Of a DNA stretch of 64,000 bases, positions 11,301 to 25,000 are shown one piece after another. The position numbers were made by a program, and so were the translations under genes. The DNA is from Theristus sp. LFF4_11 (taxonomy: Eukaryota > Nematoda > Chromadorea > Monhysterida > Xyalidae). The stretch spans positions 1 to 64,000 of the forward strand of contig JASANC010004388.1 of the NCBI GenBank assembly GCA_030248135.1. Reading direction: 5' to 3'. The notes under the pieces are model-generated. The model ran no database searches. It was not told the origin of the DNA and saw nothing but the letters and a program-made list of their open reading frames with translations. Numbering within the stretch: the stretch's first letter is position 1; every line of letters begins with the position of its first letter.

Positions 11301-13090
11301 TCGGCTTGCGCAGACAGAATGCATGCATCACGTGATCACCAATCAATCAGCTAGTTGGATAAATTATACGTAGAGTTACGACTGTACGTCTACAAGTAAA
11401 CGCTGAGTCTCAGAATTGAAAAAACAGATAATATACTGTAGACTGTAACTCCATAACATATGCAACTAGCTGATTGGTTGGTGGTGATATGATGCATGGA
11501 TTCTATGCAAACCAAACTGCGCTCCACAGCAATCCATGCACACAACGCATGCATCAACCAATCAGCCAGTTGGGTATGTTATTGAGTTGGACTGTGTGTT
11601 CAGTGCTTTGCGACCTTCATGATGAGCATCATCGTATCGAAGATCGCATCAGCAAACGGCACGTTCGCCGGGTGAAACAAGCGTCGTGCCAGGTCGTGCA
11701 GCATGCGCAGCACCTGTTGCAGCAGCAGCATCTGGTTCGCCTGGTTCCAATGGCGCATGCTCTGTGCAGCCAACGGTCGCAGCAGCTCCGCCAGCAGCGC
11801 AAGGTGACTGCAACAAGCAACATGCGAATGCGCTCGTTGGTACTCGCAGTGCGTTTCATTCTGCTCGACACACAGAGACAAAGGTATAATTGCAAAAAGG
11901 AAGAAGCATGTCCAGACACAAAACAGCAAAACCACCGTTCCGATGAGACTTCAAATCTAGCACACACCACACGGTGGCTGAGACCACGCTAGAAAACGAC
12001 TCACACGTAGCCAATCAACGAGCTGTACACTTCAACAACTTCAACTGACCGAATGATCACAGCAGGATGCATCTGTGCAATGCGTCGCAGCATGATCACA
12101 ACGTTCACCAGTTTCGCCTCGGCCTCGCGCTTGTCAACGTGCACGAAAAGCTCCTGTATGAGGCGGTACACGACCGCGTCCATCTGAAATACGCTGCGAG
12201 CATTTGAAGTGGACACGCTGATTGGTTGCTCTAGGAACACACATCGCCAATGGAGGAGTGTGCACTGGATTTAAAACCTGCGGTCGGTCGGAGTTTAATG
12301 GCTGGAAATGCATTTTTTGGAGCAGCAACGAGCCGGGAACAATACCGCTGAGTGCGTGTCCGTGTCCGTCGCTGCGTGCGCGTGCTCGCAAATCCAACGA
12401 GCCGATTGCTGATGCGTGTTGCGCAGCACGTCAAGCACGAGGTCAGGTTTGTCGATGTACAACTGAAGCAACAGCTGACGCGCTGCATGGGCCTCATTGG
12501 AGTTCACTCGATTCTCCACTTTGTCGGACAGTCGAGCAATCTGAACGGAAAAGCAACAACAAAAATACTGCCGTTACTGAAGAAAGCCACGAACGAAGTT
12601 ACCGCTGCAAGTTTTAGTGGCAACAAATTCAGGAAAACAAACATACGCAGTCGGTCAGATGTCGCCATGCGGTTTCAATCAACAGCACGGCACAGCGGCG
12701 TACACTTGCCATGCGGCTGGTGGTCTCCTGATTCAAGTGCGACTGCGACTCCATGATCGAGCCGACCACATAATCGACGAGCACGTTGCACTCGCTCTTG
12801 TTCAATGCCAGATCAACAGTGGCTTTCTGAAAAAACAACAACATTTCAGAACGCTGTCCAAAAATTATGTAGACTCGTCCCAGTACGGGTTACTTGCTTC
12901 AAATCGGTACAAATTGCCTGGGCTTTTTTGCCAATTTTGCATCCGATTTTTTAGGACACGAACAAAATTCCAAGTTGAATCGCTGGCTGGTCGTGGAACA
13001 GGGGTGCACGCGCAGCTTACCTTGTCATTGGTGCTGTGGTTGATTGGCCAGCTACTTCGTATGAACTCGATAACTGAAGACGCATGCAGC
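8390..13090 (-). CDS. INTS1: INTS1 exons 29-39: C-terminal domain
   Basis: Exons 13021-13090, 12647-12826, 12346-12540, 12007-12183, 11615-11860, 10963-11130, 10444-10554, 9997-10074, 9689-9798, 9052-9182 and 8390-8526. Blocks: ARQLLLQLYIDKPDL, AQMHPAVIIRSVEVV, CCSHLALLAELLRPL, TNAPAAHAFLQRH, KMAFEMLL and the last exon ALLTAAFHSVI. All correspond to the extreme C-terminal region of animal INTS1. The end of the exon at 10444 rests on a single GTGAAG donor. Confidence 0.9.
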
Positions 13091-16000
13091 CTGCAATTGC
13101 AGTTTTTTCTGTGCGTTTTCAAAAGTATTTCCCGCCACATGCCCTTGCCGAGGGGTGTATAAGCACTCTTAATGACAGAAACACTGAATGGATGGGTGCC
13201 CTGCTTGACGGCGTTCTCTCTGTACCCTTTTTTGGGTTGCTTCTGGCTAAACACATCGCTAATCTTCATTCACTATTCGCTTGTTCGTTATTGCCTAGCA
13301 AATTCGCAATTTCCCGTTCACTATCATTGTCCATGCTTGAAAATGAACGTCACAGCCGGTATTAAAAAAACTGTTTCTGTCATCATCATCCCTTCTGTCA
13401 CAATCGAACGGTGAAGAGCAACAAACGACAAGCGCGGCAATAGCAAGAACTCCAATGTTGGTTTTTTTTTCAAAAGCGAGTGTGGAGACCACGGTCTCAC
13501 AACCAAGTTCGCTTTCACATTTTCAATTGCAAAAATTCAATTCAGTTGGTTCATTCTGTTCAATTCAGGTTGAGCTACCGCCATTTTGGTCGATCGCTAA
13601 CCTGCTTGCATTCGCAGCTTATTTTATTGGTTGCACTCTGTTGTTGTTGAGTAAACAACTAACATCACATTCTTAACTCTATGAACCGCCGATTAATGAA
13701 ACTGAGCGCATCATTTTGATCAGATTGATCACTTTAGTCTTACACGGATTGCTCAACGCCGAAGCACAATAAGGAACGTAATTCGATAAGAGTCACGTGT
13801 TTTGCGCGTCCCGTTGTTTTCGCTTCCAAACGGAGTGTAATGATGGATTGAAAGATTACAACATTTTGCACGTCAAATGGACCACCTACACTTTTGCACA
13901 CATTTTCAACTTCAGTTTTCAACAAAAAAAAACATTTTACAACAGCGGTTCGCAAACTCGGCGTACACAACTTCAATCATTTGAAGGCGGTAAAACGCGT
14001 CAGCTGCTTTCTGCTTTCACGGTCGTAACAAAAACCAGCACAACAGCAACGGAGGCGAGAAAAAAGAGCGAGTTTGTTGGCAGCGGACACCTCACAACAC
14101 GACGTAATGACGAGGAAATGAGTAATAAAGTTCGGTTCAACCAACGAATCACGTGGCGCTCGCAATGTTGTTCGCAAATCGTGTTTTAAAACTTCTGTGT
14201 TGGCAGTACTCGAAATTTGTTGACGACATCCGTAACGTTTGAACAAAATATGCGTAAAAGTGCCAGTTTGAAGCAAGACAAGAGAAGACATGCCGAGACA
14301 ATGCTGATTTGTTGATTGAGTGACGAATATTCGCAAAATTTTTCTTCACACGTTCTCACGCTGTGTGTCTATCATTTTCATTTCGCTTCTCAGTTAACCA
14401 CAATTCACCAGTTTTTTATAACACTTAACACGATTACTTTTCCTCGCATACTCAGAGAAGACGTCTGACGCTATCCAAGCATTATCGAAGCTTCGTTGGA
14501 GAACAAGCGACCATCAAACAAAATGTTCGCCACACGTAATCTGCCGTTGCTGCTTGTACTGGCACTGCTAACTGGCGGCATCACAACGTTCACATTGCCG
14601 GAACGTGACAATCAAGCCGACGACGACAACGAACAGGAGCAGGCGGACAGTGCTGGCGATGACGATGACTCCAGTGAAGAAAGTGACAACGGCATTGAAA
14701 ACGCTACAACCAGTCCCGCTCCTGAAGAGGTGTAATACTCTCAAAGTCAAGTCAGACACACGCTGATTGGCTGGCTGCACGCCGGCACGACCAATGAGCG
14801 CCGTAAAATCTCGGATTTCTGTCGAATTGCTACCAGATTGAAGAAAACGTGCTTTTTGTTTAAATATTGTTAACACTAATACCGTACACATACACGAGAA
14901 GCTCCTTTCAGAACGAAGAAGTGGAAGGCAGTGGCGAGCAAAACGAGGCTGGCGACAATTTACGCAATTTAGTTCGCCTGGTCAACTGAACTGGTTTTGC
15001 TGCGTTCGATGATATGATACATGTTTTACATGTTTTACATGTTCGATGCTACGTGGCTTGCTACTGTATGATACATGTTTTTTTTAACTTCTGTCAGTGC
15101 CATGTTATTTTTTCAAACAATTTGCGATAATTTTTGACTTCATGATTGTGTATTCGTGTCGCATGTATTTAGTTCTGTAAAAGTCAGACATGTAAACTAC
15201 GTCGCGGTTTGTTCTTTCTCCACAAAAAGCTTTCAGTTTACTGCAAAAAGTGCCTTGTGGTAAATAAAATCTAAGATTGGAAATGACCGATTTTTAAGTA
15301 AAAATCGGTTAGAAACGTTCCGTGATTTCAAAATGCCAACTTAAAAAACGGTGAAACACAGAATCTTCGTTTTTTAACGCATTTGTTTGTTCGTCACATT
15401 TTTAATTGATTTTGCTTTTTTTGCCGTTTATGGCAAGCGTTTTTAGACGAAAAATCAGGTTAGACGTTGCGTAATGGTTGGCCCAGTTGATAAGAAACAG
15501 CCAGTGTAGATGTGAATACAGAATACAGCCTAACTGTATATCATACACAAATAGCTGATTGGTTGGCGAACCCGTGATGCATACATTCAGGGCATACCTG
15601 AACTGCGCCTCCACAGCCCATCACGTGATTACCAACCAATCAGCTGATTGTATATACTGTATGAGATGCGCGTTCTACTTCTCCCACCTGAACGTTTCCC
15701 ATTTCACCCATGCACGCAATAAAAACTTTCTATCTCGCCAGACTGATAAAAGCCCAATTGAGACAAGCCAAATTGAGTCTGGCCCGATTGAGACTGGCCA
15801 AATTAAGACTGGCCCGATTAAGACTGGCCAGACTAAGACTGGCCCGATTGAGATCGGAGCGAGATTGAGTCTGGCGAACATGCGAGCGATGCAGTTCGCC
15901 TTGTATGGACTGACCGCGAGTCGAACGCAGCGAGCAGCCGTGCGCACAGCGTCCGCCGGGTGCTCGCGTTCGTCTGATGCACGAGCGGCTGCAGCAGCGC

Positions 16001-19000
16001 CCGCCGGATCGCCTCCGTTTGAGTGAGACCGAAAATCGCGCGCACCTCTTCGTGTTCGGCGGTGTCGTTGCCGGCGGCGCCGACCAGTTCCGGATCCAGC
16101 TGCATGTAACGCGGCAGAAGCGACCACTTCTCTGCGATGGGCGTCTGCAAAACGATTTTGTCTGTCCGTGCGATTTGTGTCGTTCTCGTTTTCTTGTCAT
16201 TTCTCGCAATCACCCAATGGAAACCACACCGTTGGCGAGTTCAGTTTCTGCAGCAGCTCTTCCAATTGTTCGGCGACCGTCAAATCGGCCGTTTCCAGTT
16301 CTCCTAGATAAATTGCAAAAGAATCAGTGAAGGAAACTGAATCAGCAGAAAAATTTCATCTGGACAAACAGCACGCAACATCATGGACATCAAGATCAAA
16401 AAGACCTAGCCAATATCAGCAATGCAGTTTCTGTACCAGGCTCAGGTATTTGCTCAATGAGCTCGCGACGCGCCTGCAACTGCGCACAAAGGGACTCAAC
16501 GGCCAGTCTGACGTCACTGGTGCACGTCGCTGCAAACTGATCCCACTTTAGCATCGTGTCAAACAGCGACCAGGTCGATTGAAGCACGCCAGCAGGAGCC
16601 TGAAAGGCAAGAGAAATTGCAGTTTCAACACGAATCAATCTGATTATTACGAACGAATGAACATAATTTTAGGCGATGTCTGTGTGAATAGCCACACTCA
16701 GTGCGCTAAGCCAGAAATTCGGTAGAACGCCCTCAAGGGGTCGCCCATAGATTTTTTCTGTCATTAAGTGCCTGTGGTCGAACTCTAAATTATAGGCTAT
16801 CGGTGATTGCTTGAGGATCACGTGATACATGCATTCTGTGTAGGCATTTAGGTGGACGTGAGTCTGTCCTGCACAGATAGCACGCATCATGACCTGAGCA
16901 CCCGTCAATCAGCCGATAGCCTGTAATTTAGACTTCTACTGTAATTCGAGTGTATATCTCCTTGCCTGAACGCTCAAGAGATAGAGGACAGCCCAGCCCA
17001 GCCCAGCCACGCAATTGATGGCAATTAGCCTAAAAAACAAGAAAAAAGTCAACAAACGCTGAGATGACTGAGCGCCGAAACCAACTGCACAAGTGCAGCG
17101 TGCTGACAGCTTTGGATGTTTGCTGGTCTGATGTGCGATCGTAGCCACGCGATCACTCGGGACACTCGAGAATTAGACAAATGACACTGCTGACATTCAA
17201 TGATCACTTGCGCTAGTAACGTCGACCAATTTCTTGCGTTCGTCACAGTTTCCGTTTCTGGTTTCACCACCACAAGCAACTTTGATTGTAGAATGTTCTC
17301 CACGTCCAGGTCCAACGTTGACTGTTGTTGGTGGTGGTCGCTTGTTGACTGAATACTGTCCAGCGTTATGATTGGCGATTGTAGCGGCTCGCTCATTTCA
17401 ACGTCTTCTTTTTTCGTGTCAATAGTCATTGGTTCTAAAAAAAACAGTCGGTCAAAATTAGATGACATGAAAACACAAGAAACAAAAATGGTCAAAATGC
17501 CAAAAAAATGGCGGAATTGAACACGCATGAAATACGGTCTCGACAGGATGTTTTTTGATCGTCACCGCAACGACTTTTTCTCAGTTTCACGAATTCTCCC
17601 AAAAAGCTGAACCGAATACCAGTCTTTGGCATTTCACTGAACGTGTGCGCACATGATTCGCACTGTTTTATCAAAAAAACGTCACCAAACACACAACAAG
17701 AGTCAAGATATTGTACCTGTAGTTTGGCGTTGCGTGGCAAGAATGCCGTTTGCAACACACCACCGCTCGAACGTAACACCCAATGTTTCATCAGCAGTTA
17801 AAAGTCGACAGACTCGAAGCAGCGGACGTATTGATTCGTTCACTGCACTGGCTCTCGCTTGCAGCACACTGCGCAGTTCGTTTGTCAACGTCGCTGACTG
17901 CGTTTTACCGCACACACTGTCCAATTGCGCCAGGATCTTTCTGAAAACCGAACACTACAGTATTGTTGACCAAAGTAGGTCACACTACAGTAGAACGTCG
18001 CTGAAAGCGGTTATTATTTTTTTCACAGACGCAAGTGTTTCGATTCGTAGATAAGGAGAGGTAAGCCACCAAACGCAATAATGCAACTAAAAGAATGTAA
18101 ATGTTGCAGCACAGGGTGATCCAAACAAAACTACGCCATAAGAATCGGCTCTAGCTCGCCAAGTTTGGGCTGCAATTTTAACCAAGCATCACGCATGTAA
18201 CTTCTAATTTTTGTGTTAAAAATTCAGATTAATTGGTCCACTCCACCCTATAATGAATGCGAATGCGAAACAGTGAATACGCAAAAAAATGAATCAATGT
18301 AAATGTTGCAGTTGCAGTTGCGTGTTTTGGTGGCAACAATCAACTGCAATTGCAAACACACCGCTGTGCTTCACTGGGCATCGTTGGCAGTGACTGCAAA
18401 TTCTCCAGCCAAACCGTCGGCTCTGAGCCACTGAAAGCCGCATCAATCAACCGTTCGTTCGTTGTGCCTGCGAAAACCAAAAAGCACCTCTCAAAATTTT
18501 CAAATCCAGTACACACTGTTCAATTGCACCTAGCAATAATAACAGGAAAATAATCTCATACCAATTGTACACTTTTTTGAGCCAATACAAAAATTCCAAA
18601 CGGTCGGTGAAAAACAGCTATCGGATACGCTGCCCTTGGGGAGGGAGGGAGAAAAGCGGCCGAAAGCCACCGAAGTTCAGATAGGACTAAGATCTAAACT
18701 AGCGCCACCAGTTTAGAGCGGGGCTTGGTACCTTCTCGTAGCGAAAGAACTGGTCCGCTGAACGCTCACAGTTGCCTCAACGCTTGCCTACACACCAAAA
18801 CCACCATAGTTTTGCACCGGTGAGGAGACCGATGAAATGAAAACAAAAACAAAATCGAAGCACTGAACCTGACGAGAGCACACGAACGCGCAGCCAGGCG
18901 GGCATCAACTCTGCCTCCTCGGACGTGTCCACCAAATACGCGTGCGGCGGCGGTGCGGGCGCTGCAGGCAGCCAGGCGTCCAGCAGCCGCTTGAACGCGG

Positions 19001-22000
19001 CGCGCACGTCGCCGTCCGGCCGTTCGTGCGTCTGCGTGACGTCGCACGTGCACAACAGCACAACGCACGCGAACACGAGGCGCACGGACATGATGCACTG
19101 GTCGTCTGCAGTGATACACCGGCAAATGGTCGCATGCCGCAAGATGCCTTTCAATTACGCTCATCACAGTAAAGTCAGTACAGTACGGTGATTGCGTTGA
19201 AAACCGGCACTGAGAAGAGCCATGGCGCCCGCTGTACCTGGCAAACGCGCAAACAGCAAGCGAACGTTACGCATGCCCTATGCAGCCAGCTTCAATTCGA
19301 ATGCACCTAATCACCACTGATGTCTCTCATTCATTTCCATGCTTACCAGTGGCAGGCCAGGTCACCAAAATCTGATCGGTTCGCTTCGACCACGCGATGC
19401 CGTGCTCTTCCGAGGCGGGGTGGCTCCGCTTGCGAACATACAGATCGAACAGCAACAGCATGTTCTCTGCCTGAACAAACAAAAACTCACATAAAAGTAA
19501 CCAGTCCGATGTCAGTTTTTTGGCGACATTTTTGTGGTGCTGTGTGCGACTGACACCGCAAAATCAACGCAAAATGGATTCGTAGCACGCTGATGATCGG
19601 CTAGCATACGCCAATAAGCGGGGAGGATCATTTTAATTCATGATCCCCATCGAGACAAAACAACTCGTAGAATGAAATGTGCATTCATAACCAAGAATTT
19701 GAAAAGCAACAATTGTCGTTACCTACCAGTTTCGGTTGACTGCGAACAAGCTGACGCCAGAGCGTCCAACGATCAGTGCACAAATCCGAGAGACTCGTCA
19801 TCACGTTGCTGTCGGTCATGCTGTCGGTTTCCGTCAAAAATAATCTGTCAACAGTTATAATTTTGTTATTTTACGTTGAGTAGAAAATTGAAATTCTAAA
19901 TTTTGACGCGCTAACGTTTGCCTGGAATCCCCAGCTGGCTATATTGTTCACACAATTTACACCGTTGTTTTTTGCATGGCACAAGATCGGCTGGACAGCG
20001 CAAACTCTCTGACAGCTGGACAGTCTCTCTCCAGTCAACGAAAATTAGGGTGGGCACAAGAAATCAGTTAAATAAAAGAACAGAACTAAGTTTTTTTTGA
20101 AAAAGTCCTTTTTATTTTTTCTCCCAAAAATGAAGAACCGGCTTCGGTTTGTTACCCCCCAAAAAGTTTACGGAACTTCTGTTAGTTGAACACTGTTCTT
20201 GGGCGTATAAAAACGTTTTTTTACCCAAAGTACAGAGAAAACGCTGCTTGGAAAACAAGGTTAGCACAGACAGAGCAAAGAACACACGAAAAAGGAACCT
20301 TTGTTGGTGTTGACGAACAAAGTGCACATAAGCGTTCAACCGTTGATGCTCAGTCTCCACGGTGCAACACTTGGCGAGTGCCGTCAGCAGGGCGTCCGCC
20401 AGCGCATCGAAGTGTGCCACGTGCTGCTGCATTCGCTGCAAGTGGGCATCGTAAAAAAACGGTTTTTTAATATTACCAGGAAAAAACAAAAAAAAACCGC
20501 AGAAGTTCCACAATTTACAGTTCGAATGCAGAAAGAATTCAATCGAACAATTTTCAGTGCAAATCGGCACTTGGTTGCGTGTCTGAGTAAGGCAATTATT
20601 CTGTCAAGCAACCGAAGTCAGCAATAGACTCTCGAACGTTGTTCAAACAAAAACCCAAGAAGATCTGTTGTTGTTGTTGTTATTGGGATTTTAGGCGATG
20701 TTTTTAGCCAGGGCTAACTCAGAAAAGCGTACAGGACGCCGTCGAGTGTGGTCCCATCGAGTTTTCTCTATCTCTGCCTGTACACCCATCGGCGGAACTC
20801 GATCCCCCCGAACGCACAGACAAGAGTCTAACGCGCTACCACCTGGCCACGAGCGGTGACTAAAGATGCTCTGTTTGAAGCAACAAACAGAATGCATTCA
20901 TGCACAATGGAGTGATTGCAACGAACTCAGGAAGTAACGTGGCAGCACATCCACCGACCTCGAGAATGTCGATCGTCTGCGAGTGTTCGTGTGCGCCAAC
21001 TGGTGTGCGCGCGGTGTCCGTGCGCGGCAGCAGCTGATTCAGCGCGTCCATGGCGAGGTCGCGTTCGCACTGGCGATATGCGTGCAGTCGGCCGAGGAAA
21101 TAGCGCAGCACTTGACGCGCGTCCTCCACCGGCGTCTCCGGCGACGTCAGCGAATGGCGAAGTCTAGAAGCAGTTGCAACGAGAAACGTAACGCATCGTG
21201 TGTTCGTTGAAAGCTGCCACTTTTTTGCAGAAAACAGAGCATGTGCATGTGCGCTTGCTGAATTGCGCTTTCCGCTGCAACATCAATGTGTTTGCATAAC
21301 ATGGTGCAGGTCTGCAGAGTGCCACATCACCGTGAGACAATGGTGGCGGTGCGTTCGACGGTGTGGTGGCTCGAGCGTTGCATCGTTTGCTCGTCCGTTT
21401 GATGCAACATGAACTCGCAGAGGCACTGCACCGGCAGCACGTGCAGCGAGCGCTCGTTCGCGTCAATCAGTCGCATCAGCCACGGCAGCGAGTCGCCAGA
21501 ATCCTGTCGAAACAACACTTGAACAAATTGTAATGAGAAACAACCAGTTTTTTTTGAAAATTCAATCGACCGAACCTCGTTCCAATAGTCACATCGAGTA
21601 ATTCGGAATGGATCAACCACTGAGTTTCAGCGGATTTCATGGGAAACACTTATCCGTGCTTGAAAATCAGGTAATCCATCAGGTATTCGAAATCGAAATA
21701 ACCTGAACAGGTTTGGCAGGCTGGTAATGCGGTTTGAAAATCCAGAATCTAGCCACGCTAACTGGCACGATTGCAATAGAAATCGACCAATCAGTGAGCT
21801 GCACAAAATTGCACAAACCATGGCACTGATGATCTCCGATAAAAAGTCCGGCTGTCTGCTGGCGCACAATGCCATTCCGAGCTTGCAAGAATCATTCAAC
21901 TTCTGCAGTTCCGCTAGCTGATCGGCAGGCGGACGTCGAATTGGACCCCTACCGTATTTGTTTTTGTTTTCTACACAAAACAAACACACAGTTGTGAGAA

Positions 22001-25000
22001 ATAGGCTGATTGGTTTGGTTCGTACATTATTTTCGGCTCATAAACGTCGGTTTAGAGAACAAAACCAGGCACATTTGCAGTTGACATTTTAGAATTGCGA
22101 CAGCCAGCGTGACGTTTGAAGTGCAGTCACAATCAAAACTATCAGCGCACCCTCTTGTGGCGAGCGCACGGGTCGCTCAGCAGAACACACCAAACCGCCA
22201 GTATTGTCAAGTTTCTGAAACCGGTAGGGGGGAACACAAAATTCGCAAAAAGCCAGCTCACTGCGGGTCAAGCGAGCACAAATGCGGCAGCAAGTGGCTT
22301 TTCTCGGCCGACATTGGCTCGTTCGCCAAGTACGTCTCCAGCTCGAGTATCGACTGTTTCTCGGCCTCGTGCGCCTGCAGGTCACGTGATCGCAGCGAAT
22401 CCAACGACTGTTCGCCGCTGCACAAGCTGGTCGCCGGGAATTGGTAGTCGCTGCAATGGCGTTGAAGTTCCAACAAAAAATCTAACCGTCTGGGTCGATT
22501 GAGACCGGAATTTCAAGGTGTAGCATGCAATTCATGTCTACTGTTATCTCTACTGGTATACATGCGCATAGACCGTAATCGTGCAAAGCATTCCGATTAG
22601 CATTGCTGCACTCAATTTTCTGTCAAGAACTTGCACATAATCTAGTTATAACGAGACATCACGTGACACTGACAACGTGATCGCCATGTGCATCAGTGCA
22701 CGTATGGTTGGGTAGTGCGTCCAAATGTGCTGGCCGATCGTGGCCGGCTTGTACGCAGCCAGCAGCAGCAGCGACATGCAGCAGCGCCAGTAGAGGCTCG
22801 CGATTGCCAACCGCGGCAGCACGTAGCTGAAGCCAAGAGCCGCTGAGAAAGTATGATGCGTCAAACAAACACAAAAAATCATTCATCAAACGCCCTGAGT
22901 AGCCGATAATGCCGCCACTCACTCAGTCTGTGTTTGTGTGTTCACAATCGTGTTTCACAAGTTCCGGAGTTTCATAGAAAGTTGCCCGACAAACAAAAAA
23001 CAGCGTGAATCTCAAACGGACCCCGGCGGCAGCTGGTGCGTCGGTGGAGGCACGTAAATGCAACAATCGAACAGCGACTGCGCGAGGGCGACGTTGCTGA
23101 CGCGAATTGCCTGCGAATCGTCCCCAGCTGGAAACAAAAAAACGTTAATAAACAACAGTGAATAACGTTTTTAATTGTCGACTTCAACAACAAAATCAAT
23201 GTTCATTTGTGAATGCTCCTGAAGGCCAAGGCGGAACGCAGTCATCACGTATCGAGTGGCATGTGAACGAACGAACAAACATTTAGACCCAGAAAATTTA
23301 AATTTAGATTCAGAAAAGCGTTCGTAACGTCAAGTGGGGGTGCCCATCGAGTTTTCGTGTCATTAAGTGCCCATACACCGCTCAACGGGCCTCGAGCACA
23401 CTGACATCGAGTCGAACGCTAAGCGCTACCACCAGGCCATGAGGGTGACAAAAAAGCGCATGAATGTGAAACAAGAGTACAGTGCGTGTCTCAGAGTACA
23501 GGTGCGGACACACTGGTTGCGCTTCCAACTGTAGTACTCACGTGTCAAGTTCAGAGATGTTTCGGGGTTTTTCTATTTATAGCACGAACCTGTCAACCTC
23601 TAAAACCTTTTTCGCAGAACACAAGAGCCCGCCGCTGTCAGCGACGCAAAGAACTAAACTGAAACGGACCGTTGTGCGTGCTTGCATTGTAGTTCAGCAG
23701 TGAGCGTCGTATGAGCGCATCCACCAATGAGACGCACTCTGCCGTTTCCAGTGGGCACGTGTCGCTGAGGCCGCATGTCACCAGCGTCAGCAGCATTTGC
23801 TCGTCAACTGGCGCCAATGCTACAAACGCCAGCAGTTGCCTGCAACATGGCAACCGGCGCTGATTGAGCAAAGCGACGAATGAAATGAAACGACCTGTGT
23901 GTTGTGCAACTGTCTGTGACTGTCTAACAACATTACTGTGTTATAAACAGGTGCGTTGTCTTCCCTGACGCTCAGAACCAATCAGTTCGGTTCCACCACA
24001 CCCCTTTGTCTGAAACAGCACAGAAATTGCTCAAAGGCCAATCAAACGCAAACGACCGACGTTTTCTCCTGCTCCGACTGGAATATTTCCTTCGAGGCAG
24101 CGTAATTTTCGGTCTTGTCGAGAAACATGATGCGATAGAGCAACGCGGCGAACTCGGCACGCGGCAGAAACGGCGCCCACTCGACGGCGGCACACTGCTG
24201 CAGCCAGACGAGCGTGTCCCGCTGCGTGCCGCTCACGTCCGCCAGAAAACGCCGCTGGGCGCCGGTTGCGTCGGCTGAGAAGCAACGAAAACAAACGCAG
24301 ATTGTTGCCGCAGATTTTTGTTTGGAAGTACTTTTGCACGATAAACGTTGAATCATTGAATCGTTAAGTGATATGCAGGGGCACCATCCGGACAATTTTC
24401 ACTTTTGCACGTCCGGATTCTTGTTTGCTGTTTTGCTGAAACGATAACCAACGACAGAAAAAATCCAATCTCCCGATTTCGAGCCGACCGATACCGATAG
24501 CGAATCGACGATCTCGAGAGGCGAAATTGCCAGCGCACAATAGAATCGTTGTGCAGAGCAGATCGATCGTTTGCGTCAGTGCGGATTCCTAGGAATATTG
24601 AGTACGTTACCAAACAAACTGCGTTTCCGCTGTAGTGCGTTGGATGAAGTTTCATAAAAGACAGAAATTGCCAAAAAAAGCAAAACTGATGATTTTCGCG
24701 TCACGTTCAACACAGAGACGCGCTTGCTGTATCGCAATACACGTGCCACAATTGAACACAGATGACTTCGCCCTACAAAACGTAGCTGACTTTGGTGGCA
24801 TTGGCGAGCGCACGCGCAGCCGCCTGTTCGCCGGTCACCATGAGCGTCATCTTCGCGAACGCACCAATGGCGAAATCGGCACGCAGCGCACGCAGCACAT
24901 CGCGCACGTACGCACGCAACTGGCGGCCTGTGTCGTCAGCACGCTCGAGCAGTTGCGTCGCGCAGAAGCTCGCAATACACTGAAACGGCACGCACAATGT

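Larger units (their letters stand above)
13091..15914. other. INTS1: Large INTS1 intron hosting the nested gene
   Basis: The longest INTS1 intron (2.8 kb). Besides the nested peptide gene it holds a family 1 MITE (about 15548-15660) and a 15-bp tandem repeat (15753-15867). Bases 13091-14450 have no exon I can support. The nested gene's promoter presumably lies before 14450. Confidence 0.6.

Noticed and set aside
16967..17030. An open stretch with a GC donor in INTS1
   Set aside because: The neighbouring exons 17058 and 16599 join in phase 0 without it, and it abuts a MITE.
18732..18757. A possible 26-nt INTS1 exon
   Set aside because: Splice sites exist, but joining 18869 directly to 18467 keeps phase and rebuilds the conserved LIDAAF segment, so this exon is not needed.
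20765..20850. A functional tRNA gene
   Set aside because: The A and B boxes are imperfect, no cloverleaf with a convincing anticodon arm can be drawn, and related diverged copies exist.
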